Positions 15,517-24,669 of a stretch of DNA of 37,336 nucleotides are shown here, in pieces. The stretch comes from Oceaniglobus roseus (GTDB lineage: Bacteria > Pseudomonadota > Alphaproteobacteria > Rhodobacterales > Rhodobacteraceae), in NCBI RefSeq assembly GCF_002869745.1, contig NZ_PNOS01000046.1, forward strand, positions 1 through 37,336, given 5' to 3'. The position numbers were made by a program, and so were the translations under genes. The notes under the pieces were generated by a model. That model worked only from the letters and a program-made list of their open reading frames with translations. It had not been told where the DNA came from and did no database searches. Positions within the stretch are counted from its first letter, which is position 1. The number at the start of each line of letters is the position of its first letter.

Positions 15517-16419
15517 GTGAAACCGATCACGCTTTTGCTGGCCACCACGCTGGCCATCGTTCCCGCCATCGCCGATGCGAAGGACGGGAAACATCTGAAA
15601 TTCAAGGGCCACGGCCACCATGCCCATGCGATGAAGCACGGGGAAATGAAGCGTGGACGCGCCCACTGGCGGGACGAGGCGCGGCTGGACCGGCACGATC
15701 GCTGGGACCGCGAGGACCGCGCCGAACGTCTTGCGCTGGAACGGGAACTGCGCCGCGAGGTCGAGCGGCGCCGCTCGGACGACCGTCTGGGCGACGTTCT
15801 GGCGGCGGGCGCTGTCGGCGGACTGCTGGGCGGCATCGTGCCGGGACTGCTGGAAGACCGCCGCGACATCGAGCCGGTGCAGTACCGCGAAGGGCAGCCG
15901 CAGGGCCGCCTGATCGGCCGTGTCGTTCCGGGCGTCGGCGACGTCTACTTCGACGAGCGCGATGCGATCACCCGCCGCGACTACGATCCGGTGCGGCCCG
16001 CCGACCCGCGCTATCCCTATGTCGATCCCTACGCCGACCGCTATCGCGACGATACGGGCGAATATCGCGAGCAGGCGCTGGAGGTGCCCGGCTGGCAGCT
16101 GGCCCCCCTCACCTCGCCCATGCCGCGCCGGCCCGCCTTCGCGCGGGATGGCGGGATCGAGGTCGCGACGCTCGATCCGCTGCCCGAAGAGCCGCTGACG
16201 ACACGGCCGGCAACCGGGCTGCGCCTGAACGTGGGCGATGTGATGCCGTCCGACTACCGCGACACCTACGTGGTGCTCGACGATCTGGAGCGGTTCGGCC
16301 TGCCGCCCAATGCGGCCGGAACCGATTATGTCCGCGTCGACAACGACGCCGTGCTGGTCGAGCGGAACACCGGACGGGTCCGGGACGTGATGCCGCTCGG
16401 CACGCTGATGGTGCGCTAG
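15517..16419 (+). CDS. Secreted RcnB-family protein with His/Arg-rich N-terminal region
   Basis: The product (300 aa) begins with a clear signal peptide (KPITLLLATTLAIVPAIADA) from GTG 15517, which has AGGAGG six bases upstream. An upstream ATG at 15487 lacks such a site. The mature N-terminus is His-rich (GHGHHAHAMKHGEMK), then strongly Arg/Asp/Glu-rich. A short glycine-zipper-like hydrophobic stretch (AAGAVGGLLGGIVPG, about 105-120) follows. The last 45 residues (YVVLDDLERFGLPPNAAGTDYVRVDNDAVLVERNTG) look like the RcnB domain known from periplasmic Ni/Co homeostasis. Function here is inferred only. The following gene has the same C-terminal domain type. Confidence 0.75.
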   Translation: MKPITLLLATTLAIVPAIADAKDGKHLKFKGHGHHAHAMKHGEMKRGRAHWRDEARLDRHDRWDREDRAERLALERELRREVERRRSDDRLGDVLAAGAVGGLLGGIVPGLLEDRRDIEPVQYREGQPQGRLIGRVVPGVGDVYFDERDAITRRDYDPVRPADPRYPYVDPYADRYRDDTGEYREQALEVPGWQLAPLTSPMPRRPAFARDGGIEVATLDPLPEEPLTTRPATGLRLNVGDVMPSDYRDTYVVLDDLERFGLPPNAAGTDYVRVDNDAVLVERNTGRVRDVMPLGTLMVR

Positions 16420-16645
16420 GGCGTTCTCGCGACGCGCACGAAACCGCGAGCGCGCGACGGAACGGCCAAGGGGGCGCGTTGAAGGGTCAGTGAAGCCGCC
16501 GAAAGGCGCCCGCAATGTGGCGGGAAACCGCCCGACCGGCGGTTGTCCGCCATCGCGTCCCGGGTGCTGCGACCATGCGCGTCGCAGGGCGTTTGCACCC
16601 CGACAGGGCCCGGCTAGGGTCCGGCAAGATCGAAAGGACAGACCG

Positions 16646-17125
16646 ATGAAACTGCTCACCCTCGCCCTGGTCGGCGCCTTTGCCCTGACCCCGGCCCTTG
16701 CGCCCACGGGCGCCCTCGCCGACCGTGGCGGCTGTCCGCCCGGACTGGCGAAGAAGCACAACGGATGCACGCCGCCGGGCCTCGCCCGCCGCGACCATCG
16801 CGACCACCATGACGACCGCCGCGTCTACCGCGAGCGGCGCCACGACGACCGTCGGGACTGGCGCGAACACCGGCGCGACGACTACCGCGACACCCGCCGC
16901 GACGAGTGGCGGGACGAACGCCGCGATGCGCCGCGCGACGGCTATCGCCTGCAACGCGCCCCCACCGGCTACTGGAACGGGGGCGGCGAGATCGTCCTCG
17001 ACTGGAGCCGCTACGGCCTGCCCCAGCCGCCCTCCCGCCACCTGTACTTCCGCAACGGGAACACGTTTTACCTGGTCGAGAGCAACAGCAAGAACGTCGT
17101 AAACGCCTATACCATCTCGCGCTAG
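16646..17125 (+). CDS. Secreted RcnB-like protein with CPPGLAKK motif
   Basis: The product (159 aa) has a signal peptide (MKLLTLALVGAFALTPALAPTGALA). A Cys-containing repeat CPPGLAKKHNGCTPPGLA follows at about residues 30-47, then an extremely Arg/Asp/His-rich linker and a C-terminal RcnB-like segment (LDWSRYGLPQPPSRHLYFRNGNTFYLVES). AAAGGA lies upstream of the ATG. The Cys pair with flanking PPG is a motif I know from alphaproteobacterial exported small proteins; its role is not established. The 226-base gap to the previous gene holds small hairpins, such as AACCGCC/GGCGGTT at 16526-16544. A strong terminator follows. Confidence 0.75.
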   Translation: MKLLTLALVGAFALTPALAPTGALADRGGCPPGLAKKHNGCTPPGLARRDHRDHHDDRRVYRERRHDDRRDWREHRRDDYRDTRRDEWRDERRDAPRDGYRLQRAPTGYWNGGGEIVLDWSRYGLPQPPSRHLYFRNGNTFYLVESNSKNVVNAYTISR

Positions 17126-17150
17126 ACGCGCACGTCGCCGACAGGCAACG

Positions 17151-17187
17151 AAAAGCCCCCGCCGGGATCACCGGCGGGGGTTTTTTT
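17151..17187. terminator. Strong intrinsic terminator, probably bidirectional
   Basis: A perfect 10-bp stem CCCCCGCCGG/CCGGCGGGGG (17156-17165 with 17171-17180) has loop GATCA. Seven T follow (17181-17187) and AAAA precedes it (17151-17154). It sits 25 bases after the RcnB-like gene and 26 bases beyond the uvrA stop, so it can end both convergent transcripts. Confidence 0.92.
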
Positions 17188-17213
17188 CACGTCGGGCGAA
17201 GGGCGTGCGGCGC

Positions 17214-20114
17214 CTACTCCGCCGCCACCTTGCGCGCTTCCAGCATCGGCTTCAGGTAGCGCCCGGTATGGCTGGCCTCGACGGTGCAGACCTCTTCGGG
17301 CGTGCCCGTGGCCACCACCTGCCCGCCGCCGTCGCCGCCCTCGGGGCCGATGTCCACAATCCAGTCGGCGGTCTTGATGACGTCCAGGTTGTGCTCGATC
17401 ACCACGACCGAGTTGCCCTGGTCCACCAGCTCGTGCAGCACTTCCAGAAGCTTGCGCACATCCTCGAAATGGAGACCGGTCGTCGGCTCGTCCAAGATAT
17501 AGAGCGTGCGCCCGGTCGACCGCTTCGCGAGTTCCTTGGAAAGCTTCACCCGCTGCGCCTCGCCGCCCGAAAGCGTCGTGGCCTGCTGGCCGACCTTGAT
17601 GTAGCCAAGGCCGACGCGCATCAGCGCGTCCATCTTCTCGCGGATGCTCGGCACCGCCTTGAAGAACTCCTGCGCATCTTCAACCGTCATCTCAAGAACG
17701 TCGGATATGCTCTTGCCCTTGAACTTGATTTCCAGGGTCTCGCGGTTGTACCGCTTGCCCTTGCAGGTCTCGCATTCGACATAGACGTCGGGCAGAAAGT
17801 GCATCTCGATCTTGATGACGCCGTCGCCCTGGCAGGCCTCGCAGCGCCCGCCCTTGACGTTGAAGCTGAAGCGCCCGGGCTTGTAGCCCCGCGCCTGCGC
17901 CTCCGGCAGGCCCGCGAACCAGTCGCGGATCGGCGTGAAGGCCCCGGTGTAAGTGGCCGGATTCGAACGCGGAGTCCGCCCGATGGGGCGCTGGTCGATG
18001 TCGATGACCTTGTCGAGGTGCTCGAGCCCCTTGATCGTCTCGCAGGGGGCCGGGGTCTGGCGGGCGCCGTTCAGCCGCATCGACGCGGTCTTGAACAGCG
18101 TCTCGATGGTCAGGGTCGACTTCCCGCCGCCCGACACGCCGGTGACGCAGAGGAACAGGCCCAGCGGGAAGTCCACCGTGACCTCGCGCAAATTGTTGCC
18201 CGTGGCCTTCACCACGGTCAGCTTCTTCTTGTTGCCCTTCCGCCGCTCGGCGGGCACCGAGATTTCCCGCACCCCCGTCAGGTACTGGCCGGTGACGGAC
18301 TCCGGGTCGGCCATGATCTCGGCCGGGGTGCCCTTGGCCACCACCTGTCCGCCGTGGACGCCGGCGCCCGGGCCGATGTCGAAGACGTAATCCGCCTCGC
18401 GGATCGCCTCCTCGTCGTGCTCGACCACGATCACCGTATTCCCCTGGTCGCGCAGGTTCTTCAGCGTGCCGAGAAGCCGGTCATTGTCCCTCTGGTGCAG
18501 CCCGATCGAAGGCTCGTCCAGCACATACAGCACGCCCGTCAGCCCCGACCCGATCTGCGAGGCCAGCCGGATCCGCTGCGACTCGCCGCCCGAAAGCGTG
18601 CCGGCATTGCGCGACAGCGTCAGGTACTCCAGCCCCACGTTGTTCAGGAAGCCGAGCCGCTCGCGGATCTCCTTCAGGATCGCCCGCGCGATCTCGTTCT
18701 TCTGTTTCGACAGAGCCTCCGGGACGGCCTGCGTCCACTCGAAGGCCTCGCGGATCGACATCTGCACCACCTGCCCGACATGGAGCAGGTCCGCATCCTT
18801 CCCCGACCCGCTGCCGATCTTCACCGCCAGCGCCTCGGGGCGCAGGCGGTAGCCGTGGCAGGCGCCGCAGGCGCGGTTGTTCTGGTAGGCCTCGAACTCT
18901 TCCCGGATCCAGGCGCTGTCGGTCTCGCGATAGCGCCGCTCCATGTTCGGGATCACGCCCTCGAACGGGCGGCTCACCTGGTAGACGCGCCCGCCCTCGT
19001 CGTAGCGGAACTTGATCTCCTCCTCGCCCGATCCGTAGAGGAACACCTGCTGCACCTTCTCGGGCAGGTCCTTCCACTTGGTCGAGGTCTTGAAGCCATA
19101 GTGCTTCGCCATCGCCTCGATGGTCTGCGTGAAGTACGGCGACTTGCCCTTGCGCCAGGGCGCCAGCGCCCCGTCGGAAATCTTCAGGTTCTGGTCCGGC
19201 ACCACCAGCCGCTCGTCGAAGAACAGCTCGACCCCGAGGCCGTCGCAGACCGGGCAGGCCCCGAAGGGCGCGTTGAACGAGAACAGCCGCGGTTCGATCT
19301 CCGGGATGGTGAAGCCGCTGACCGGGCAGGCGAACTTCTCCGAGAAGGTGATGCGCTCCGGGTCCGGCGTCACGCCGTTCTCGTCCGTCGCGGGTGCGGT
19401 TTCGAGGATCGCGATGCCGTCGGCGAGGTCCAGAGCGGTGCGGAACGAATCCGCCAGCCGCGTCTCCAGCCCCTCGCGCACCACGAGGCGGTCGACCACC
19501 ACGTCGATGTCGTGGCGGAACTTCTTGTCCAGCGTCGGCGGCTCGTCCAGCTCGTAGAACGCGCCGTCCACCTTCACCCGCTGGAACCCCTGCTTCCTGA
19601 GTTCGGCGAATTCCTTCCGGTACTCGCCCTTCCGGTCGCGGATGATCGGCGCCAGGAGATAGCCGCGCGTGCCCTCCTCCATCGCCATCACCCGGTCGAC
19701 CATGTCCTGCACCTGCTGCGCCTCGATCGGCAGCCCGGTGGCGGGGCTGTAGGGCGTCCCCGCCCGCGCGAACAGCAGCCGCATGTAGTCGTAGATCTCG
19801 GTCACCGTCCCGACGGTGGACCGCGGGTTCTTCGAGGTCGTCTTCTGCTCGATGCTGATCGCCGGCGACAGCCCGCTGATGTGGTCCACGTCCGGCTTCT
19901 GCATCATGTCGAGGAACTGCCGCGCATAGGCCGACAGCGATTCGACATAGCGGCGCTGGCCCTCGGCATAGATCGTGTCGAAGGCGAGCGACGATTTCCC
20001 CGAGCCGGACAGCCCGGTGATGACCACCAGCTGGTCGCGGGGGATGTCGACGTCGATGGATTTCAGGTTGTGCTCGCGCGCGCCGCGAACCTCGATCATC
20101 TTCTGTTCGGGCAT
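17214..20114 (-). CDS. uvrA: Excinuclease ABC subunit A
   Basis: The product (966 aa) is the damage-recognition ATPase of nucleotide excision repair. It has two ABC modules: Walker A GLSGSGKS (34-41) and GVSGGGKS (about 658-665), with two signature motifs LSGGES and LSGGEA and Walker [10 protein letters not shown] and LDEPTTGLH. The C-terminal zinc module CEACQGDG...CETCKGKR is complete. In the first zinc module the second cysteine is replaced by serine (CPVSGF, C263/S266), while CPVCDG (about 286-289) is kept. I recall this replacement from other alphaproteobacteria. A LexA box lies about 70 bases upstream of ATG 20114, so SOS control is expected. Confidence 0.97.
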   Translation of the reverse strand: MPEQKMIEVRGAREHNLKSIDVDIPRDQLVVITGLSGSGKSSLAFDTIYAEGQRRYVESLSAYARQFLDMMQKPDVDHISGLSPAISIEQKTTSKNPRSTVGTVTEIYDYMRLLFARAGTPYSPATGLPIEAQQVQDMVDRVMAMEEGTRGYLLAPIIRDRKGEYRKEFAELRKQGFQRVKVDGAFYELDEPPTLDKKFRHDIDVVVDRLVVREGLETRLADSFRTALDLADGIAILETAPATDENGVTPDPERITFSEKFACPVSGFTIPEIEPRLFSFNAPFGACPVCDGLGVELFFDERLVVPDQNLKISDGALAPWRKGKSPYFTQTIEAMAKHYGFKTSTKWKDLPEKVQQVFLYGSGEEEIKFRYDEGGRVYQVSRPFEGVIPNMERRYRETDSAWIREEFEAYQNNRACGACHGYRLRPEALAVKIGSGSGKDADLLHVGQVVQMSIREAFEWTQAVPEALSKQKNEIARAILKEIRERLGFLNNVGLEYLTLSRNAGTLSGGESQRIRLASQIGSGLTGVLYVLDEPSIGLHQRDNDRLLGTLKNLRDQGNTVIVVEHDEEAIREADYVFDIGPGAGVHGGQVVAKGTPAEIMADPESVTGQYLTGVREISVPAERRKGNKKKLTVVKATGNNLREVTVDFPLGLFLCVTGVSGGGKSTLTIETLFKTASMRLNGARQTPAPCETIKGLEHLDKVIDIDQRPIGRTPRSNPATYTGAFTPIRDWFAGLPEAQARGYKPGRFSFNVKGGRCEACQGDGVIKIEMHFLPDVYVECETCKGKRYNRETLEIKFKGKSISDVLEMTVEDAQEFFKAVPSIREKMDALMRVGLGYIKVGQQATTLSGGEAQRVKLSKELAKRSTGRTLYILDEPTTGLHFEDVRKLLEVLHELVDQGNSVVVIEHNLDVIKTADWIVDIGPEGGDGGGQVVATGTPEEVCTVEASHTGRYLKPMLEARKVAAE

Positions 20115-20176
20115 GAACCACCTGTTCTTGCAGCAATCGTTGTCAGATAGTCGGCAGGCCGTGAAGTGCCACCCCC

Positions 20177-20206
20177 ACTATGGAACATTCCGCGAACGTT
20201 TACCAA
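20177..20206 (-). promoter_or_regulatory. uvrA promoter with LexA (SOS) box
   Basis: GAAC-ATTCCGC-GAAC at 20183-20197 (GTTC-N7-GTTC on the minus strand) is an exact alphaproteobacterial LexA site. It fills the spacer between a possible -35 TTGGTA (20206-20201) and -10 CATAGT (20182-20177), 18 bp apart. LexA bound there would block RNA polymerase until DNA damage triggers its self-cleavage. Confidence 0.85.
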
Positions 20207-20210
20207 TTCT

Positions 20211-21356
20211 TTACGCGTTCCGGGGCAGTTTGATGTGGATAAGCAGGATCAGGAGGGCGCCGCAGGCGGGCAGGACCGCCGCCATCATCATCAGGCCGCT
20301 CAACCCGTGATCAAGCGTCAGCGCAAACAGCGGTGTGCCCAAGGCAGTGCCGACGTTGCCAAGCTGCGCCACCGCTCCGCTGGCCCGCGCCCGCCCACCG
20401 GGCGTCGCGTTCAGCGCCGGGATCGCGGCGAAGGCGGCGCCGGGAATGATTCCCATGAGCAGGAAGAAGGGCACCATCAGCGGGGCGAGGACGCCGGGAA
20501 GGGCCGCGATCAGCAGCGCCAACGGCAGACTGGCGCAGAAGGCGGAAAAGGCGAGACGCAGCGGCGCGATCCGGCGCGCCAGCACCCCCGCGAGGAAGGT
20601 GCCCGCCAGCGACATCAGCGGCAACAGGCTGCCGCCCCAGCCCAGCAGCGGAGGTACGAAGGTCAGCAGCGCCACGAATCCGAGAGTGTGCCAGACGAAG
20701 ACCAGCGCCGGGGCCAGCGTCGCGGGCGTGGTGTAGATCGCCAGGTGCTCGGCCAGCAATCCGTCGCGCCGCGTGGTGCGGGGCAGCTTCACCGCGGGCA
20801 TCGTCCGCCACAGCGCGCCCGCCAGTGCCCACATCAGCAGCCCGTGGAGGCAGAACAGCAGCGGCAGCGCCCCCGTTTCCAGCACCCGCGGGAAGATCAG
20901 CGCCGCCAGCGCGAAGCTGACGCCGAAGAACATGCCCCAGATCCCCATGACCACCGGCTGGTCCTTCGGGCCGGCCGCCGCCGCCATGGCCGTGGGCGCG
21001 GCGACGACGATGGTCAGGTGCGACACCCCCTCGAAGAGCCGCGTCGCGAACAGCAGCGGAAACGGCGGCAGCAGCGCCTGCACCAGCGACAGCGCGCCGC
21101 CGAGCAGCAGCGCGAGCAGCAGCATCCGCCGCGCCCCGTAGCGCGCGACGATCATCCCCGCGACCGCCCCGAACAGCACGCCCGTCACGCTGACCAGCGA
21201 GACCAGCACCGACACCCCGGCGACATCGCGTCCGTAGGCCGCCGCCACCTCGGCCAGCGTCAGCGACACCTTGCCGAACTGCGCCGCCGCCAGCAGCCCC
21301 GCCGCGAACAGCAGGGCCACACGAAGCCAGTCGGTTCGGACAAGTGCGGGCGCCAT
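20211..21356 (-). CDS. MFS transporter, CynX/NimT-like
   Basis: The product (381 aa) has about 12 hydrophobic segments in two bundles of six and the loop 2-3 signature [21 protein letters not shown] (G-x3-D/R-R-x-G-x-R/K type). The family exports or imports small molecules by proton coupling; the substrate is not evident. The ATG at 21356 ([17 protein letters not shown]) is chosen because the 38-codon extension to 21470 is low-complexity and reaches into the next gene's leader. It is upstream of uvrA on the same strand, but the LexA-controlled promoter makes uvrA an independent unit. The gene is divergent from the VWA gene across 131 bases. Confidence 0.87.
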   Translation of the reverse strand: MAPALVRTDWLRVALLFAAGLLAAAQFGKVSLTLAEVAAAYGRDVAGVSVLVSLVSVTGVLFGAVAGMIVARYGARRMLLLALLLGGALSLVQALLPPFPLLFATRLFEGVSHLTIVVAAPTAMAAAAGPKDQPVVMGIWGMFFGVSFALAALIFPRVLETGALPLLFCLHGLLMWALAGALWRTMPAVKLPRTTRRDGLLAEHLAIYTTPATLAPALVFVWHTLGFVALLTFVPPLLGWGGSLLPLMSLAGTFLAGVLARRIAPLRLAFSAFCASLPLALLIAALPGVLAPLMVPFFLLMGIIPGAAFAAIPALNATPGGRARASGAVAQLGNVGTALGTPLFALTLDHGLSGLMMMAAVLPACGALLILLIHIKLPRNA

Positions 21357-21487
21357 CGCGCAGCCATAGGACGCCCCCGCGGCGCAGGCAAGACGGTCGG
21401 GATTTCCGGACCTTGCCGGAAAAACGCTTCCCCGATCCCGCGCGCCGCATAAACTCCCGCCAGAGCTCAACGATTCAGGATCGACCC

Positions 21488-23182
21488 ATGCGCCGCCTCC
21501 TCCTTCTCGCGACCCTCGCCGCAGGCCTTGCCCCCCCCCTCGCCGCAGAGGAGCGGGCGAACACCATTCTCGTTCTCGACGGCTCGGGCTCGATGTGGGG
21601 GCAGGTCGACGGCGTGAACAAGATCGTCATCGCCCGCGAGGTGGTGGGCCGGATCCTTCAGGACCTGCCCGAGGACCGGAACCTCGGCCTCACCGTCTAT
21701 GGCCACCGCAGCCGCGGCGACTGCACCGACATCGAGACCATGGTGGCCCCCGCCCCCGGCACGAAGGGCGCCATCGCGGCGGCGGTGAACGGGGTGAACC
21801 CCCGCGGCAAGACCCCGATGACCGACGCGGTGATCGCCGCCGCCGAGGCGCTGCGCTATACCGAGGAGGCGGCGACGGTGATCCTCGTCTCCGACGGGAT
21901 CGAGACCTGCAATCCCGACCCCTGCGCCGCCGCCCGCGCGCTGGAGCAGGCGGGGATCGACTTCACCGCCCACGTGATCGGCTTCGACGTGACCGACGAC
22001 GCGGCGCTCGGCCAGATGCAGTGCATCGCGGAGGAGACCGGCGGCACCTTCCGCACGGCCGCCAACGCGGGCGAACTGGCCGAGGCGCTGACCACCGTCG
22101 CCGCCGCCCCCGCGCGCACTTCCGCCACCGAGACACCCTCCGTCACGGCCAGCGTGACCCTGCGCGCAGTGCTCGGCGACGAGAGCGGCGCGCTGCTCGG
22201 CGATCCGGTGGAGTGGACGGTGGCCGCGGGCGACAGGACGCTGGCGGAAGAACGCAGCGGCAATCCTCTGGCCCTCGACCTGGCGCCGGGGCGCTACGCC
22301 GTGCGCGCCGACAGCCTGACCGGGGAGCGCAGCGCCGAAACGAGCCTCGACATCACCGGGCCGGGCGATCTCACCGTGACCGTCGTCTTTCCCGAGGCGC
22401 TGCCCGACGCGACCCTCGCCGCCCCCGACAGCGCCGAGGCGGGGGCGCCGGTGGCGGTGGACTGGACCGGACCCGGCGAGGCGGGCGACTTCCTGGCCGT
22501 CGCCGCCCCGGGGGAGGACGCCTATGAAACCTATGCCTATGTCCGCGACGGCTCGCCCACGGCGCTGACCATGCCGACCGCACCGGGTGCCTATGAGCTG
22601 CGCTATTACCTCGAGCGCAATCGCGCCATCCTCGCCACCCGGCCGATTGCCGTGACCGAGGCCGCCGCCACGCTGACCGCGCCCGACGCCGCACCGGCGG
22701 GCTCGACGCTGCCGGTCGGCTGGAGCGGACCCGGCCACGAGGCGGACTATGTCGGGATCGGCCTGCCGGGCGACGATGCCTATGCCCACTATGCCTACAC
22801 GCGCGACGGCAGCCCCGCACCGCTTCCGCTGCCCGCCGCGCCGGGCCGGTACGAGCTGCGCTATCACCTCGGGCAGGACGGCAGCGTGCTCGCCCGTCGT
22901 GCCATCGAGATCACGCCGGTCACGGCCGCCCTCGTCGCGCCGGACCGCGCCGTGGCCGGCGGGACGGCCAGCGTCGGCTGGGAGGGGCCTGGGTACGACC
23001 TGGACTACATCGCCGTGTCGCGGCCGGGCGAGGACGGGTACGAGACCTATGCCTACACCAACGGCGGCAACCCGGTGAGCCTCCAGCTGCCCGAGGCGCC
23101 GGGCCGCTACGAGCTGCGCTACGTCATGGACCGCGAGGCCACGGTGCTGGCCCGCGTGCCGCTGGAGGTGACGGCGGAGTGA
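21488..23182 (+). CDS. Secreted VWA-domain protein with three tandem 86-residue repeats
   Basis: The product (564 aa) has a signal peptide (MRRLLLLATLAAGLAPPLAA). A von Willebrand factor A domain follows with an intact metal-ion site, DGSGSM (D31, S33, S35), the conserved T in KTPMTDAV and the VILVSDGIETC strand, to about residue 205. After a Thr/Ala-rich linker and a beta-rich segment, three repeats start near residues 310, 396 and 482. Each begins APD and holds WxGPG, a DYxxxxxPGxDxYxxYAY core and APGxYELRY. It is probably a periplasmic adhesion or scaffold protein. VWA domains bind ligands through Mg2+; the partner is unknown. It is convergent with lpdA, 25 bases away. Confidence 0.88.
   Translation: MRRLLLLATLAAGLAPPLAAEERANTILVLDGSGSMWGQVDGVNKIVIAREVVGRILQDLPEDRNLGLTVYGHRSRGDCTDIETMVAPAPGTKGAIAAAVNGVNPRGKTPMTDAVIAAAEALRYTEEAATVILVSDGIETCNPDPCAAARALEQAGIDFTAHVIGFDVTDDAALGQMQCIAEETGGTFRTAANAGELAEALTTVAAAPARTSATETPSVTASVTLRAVLGDESGALLGDPVEWTVAAGDRTLAEERSGNPLALDLAPGRYAVRADSLTGERSAETSLDITGPGDLTVTVVFPEALPDATLAAPDSAEAGAPVAVDWTGPGEAGDFLAVAAPGEDAYETYAYVRDGSPTALTMPTAPGAYELRYYLERNRAILATRPIAVTEAAATLTAPDAAPAGSTLPVGWSGPGHEADYVGIGLPGDDAYAHYAYTRDGSPAPLPLPAAPGRYELRYHLGQDGSVLARRAIEITPVTAALVAPDRAVAGGTASVGWEGPGYDLDYIAVSRPGEDGYETYAYTNGGNPVSLQLPEAPGRYELRYVMDREATVLARVPLEVTAE
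22415..23179 (+). repeat. Three in-frame tandem repeats of 258 bp
   Basis: Repeat units begin at 22415, 22673 and 22931, exactly 258 bp (86 codons) apart. The last unit is slightly shorter because it ends with the protein. The protein sequences are clearly homologous (WxGPG, APGxYELRY), while the DNA has diverged. Confidence 0.88.
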
Positions 23183-23207
23183 GTCCCGCGCGCCGGAAGG
23201 CGGGCGA

Positions 23208-24602
23208 TCAGAAGTGGATCGCCCGCCCGTAGGCGTCGAGCACCGACTCGTGCATCATCTCCGACAGCGTCGGGTGCGGGAAGACCGTCTGCATCAGCTC
23301 GGCCTCCGTCGTCTCCAGCGTCCGCCCGATGACATAGCCCTGGATCAGCTCCGTCACCTCGGCCCCGACCATGTGCGCCCCGAGAAGCGCGCCGGTCTTC
23401 GCGTCGAACACCGTCTTGACCAGCCCTTCCGCCTCGCCAAGCGCGATGGCCTTGCCGTTGCCGATGAAGGGGAAGCGTCCGACCTTCACCTCGTGGCCCG
23501 CCGCCTTCGCCCGCGCCTCGGTCAGCCCGACGCTGGCGATCTGCGGCTGGCAGTAGGTGCAGCCCGCGATGGCACCGGGCTCCACCGGGTGGGGATGACC
23601 GCCCGCGATCAGCTCGGCCACCATCACTCCCTCGTGCGAGGCCTTGTGCGCCAGCCACGGCGCCCCGGCGAGATCGCCGATGGCATAGATCCCCTCGACC
23701 CCGGTGCGGCAGTATTCGTCCGTCACCACGTGGGTCCGCTCGACCGTCACCCCCAGGGCTTCCAGCCCCAGGCCTTCCGTGTTGCCGACGATCCCGACGG
23801 CCGAGATCACCGCGTCGAACTCCCGCGTCTCGGCCTTGCCGTCCTTCTCGATATGCGCGGTGACGGTGCCCCTGCCCCGGTCCAGCTTCGTGACCGAGGC
23901 GCCTTCGAGGATCGTCATTCCCTGCTTCACGAACTGCTTCTTCGCGAAGGCCGCGATCTCCTCGTCCTCGACCGGCAGGATCCGCGCCAGCACCTCGACC
24001 ACCGTCGTCTCGGCGCCGAGCGTGTTGAAGAAGCTCGCGAACTCGATCCCGATGGCGCCCGAGCCGATGACCAGCAGCCGCTTCGGCATCCTGGGCGGTT
24101 GAAGGGCGTGCTTGTAGGTCCAGACCAGGTCGCCGTCCGCCTCCAGCCCCGGCAGCTCGCGCGCCCGCGCGCCGGTGGCCAGGACGATCGCCGGCGCTTC
24201 CAGCACCTCCTCGCCCTTGTCGGTGGTCACGGCGACGCGGCCCGGCGCGGGCACCGTGGCCGTTCCCATCACCACCGTCACCCTGTTCTTCTTCATCAGG
24301 TGGCCGACGCCGGAGTTCAGCTGCTTCGCCACCCCCCGCGACCGCTTCACCACCGCGTCGAGGTCGAAGCCGATGCCGGAGGCGGACAGTCCGAATTCCT
24401 TCGCCCGGTGCATGAGGTGGAACACCTCGGCCGAGCGCAGCATCGCCTTGGTCGGGATGCAGCCCCAGTTCAGGCAGATGCCGCCCATGTGCTCGCGCTC
24501 GACGATGGCGACCTTCAGGCCCAGCTGCGCACCGCGGATCGCGGCGACATAGCCGCCGGGCCCCGCGCCGATCACGATCATGTCGAAGCTCTGTGACGCC
24601 AT
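23208..24602 (-). CDS. lpdA: Dihydrolipoyl dehydrogenase
   Basis: The product (464 aa) is the FAD-dependent E3 enzyme that reoxidises lipoyl groups of 2-oxo-acid dehydrogenase complexes with NAD+. It has the FAD-binding GAGPGGYVAA (12-21) and the redox disulfide GGICLNWGCIP (C43, C48). The NAD-binding GSGAIGIEFASFF, the second FAD motif YAIGDLAG and the C-terminal FPHPTLSE (H443, E448) follow. The ATG at 24602 fits the family start; the longer frame to 24713 runs into the DUF924 gene. It is not next to E1/E2 genes here. A perfect 18-bp palindrome lies 23 bases upstream of the start. Confidence 0.95.
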   Translation of the reverse strand: MASQSFDMIVIGAGPGGYVAAIRGAQLGLKVAIVEREHMGGICLNWGCIPTKAMLRSAEVFHLMHRAKEFGLSASGIGFDLDAVVKRSRGVAKQLNSGVGHLMKKNRVTVVMGTATVPAPGRVAVTTDKGEEVLEAPAIVLATGARARELPGLEADGDLVWTYKHALQPPRMPKRLLVIGSGAIGIEFASFFNTLGAETTVVEVLARILPVEDEEIAAFAKKQFVKQGMTILEGASVTKLDRGRGTVTAHIEKDGKAETREFDAVISAVGIVGNTEGLGLEALGVTVERTHVVTDEYCRTGVEGIYAIGDLAGAPWLAHKASHEGVMVAELIAGGHPHPVEPGAIAGCTYCQPQIASVGLTEARAKAAGHEVKVGRFPFIGNGKAIALGEAEGLVKTVFDAKTGALLGAHMVGAEVTELIQGYVIGRTLETTEAELMQTVFPHPTLSEMMHESVLDAYGRAIHF

Positions 24603-24624
24603 CCGGCCTGCCCTCCCCGCGATT

Positions 24625-24642
24625 TGGTTTAACGTTAAACCA
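24625..24642. promoter_or_regulatory. Perfect 18-bp palindrome upstream of lpdA
   Basis: TGGTTTAACGTTAAACCA is an uninterrupted perfect dyad in the 67-base gap between the DUF924 gene and lpdA. It is AT-rich in a GC-rich setting and has a central AACGTT. A central CG step is common in LacI-family operators. The regulator cannot be named. Confidence 0.7.
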
Positions 24643-24669
24643 TCTGCCGGGGGGCGGCAATCGGCCCGC

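Noticed and set aside
16420-16645. Riboswitch or metal-sensing RNA in the gap between the two RcnB-like genes
   Set aside because: Only short GC hairpins are seen. No known riboswitch core or conserved pairing pattern could be recognised.
20100-20116. GAAC-N5-GTTC dyad overlapping the uvrA start codon
   Set aside because: The spacing and orientation do not fit the alphaproteobacterial LexA site. A perfect GAAC-N7-GAAC box exists further upstream.
17205-20150. Plus-strand 981-codon frame opposite uvrA
   Set aside because: It is the complement of a fully conserved uvrA, and its His/Arg/Leu-rich translation has no motifs.
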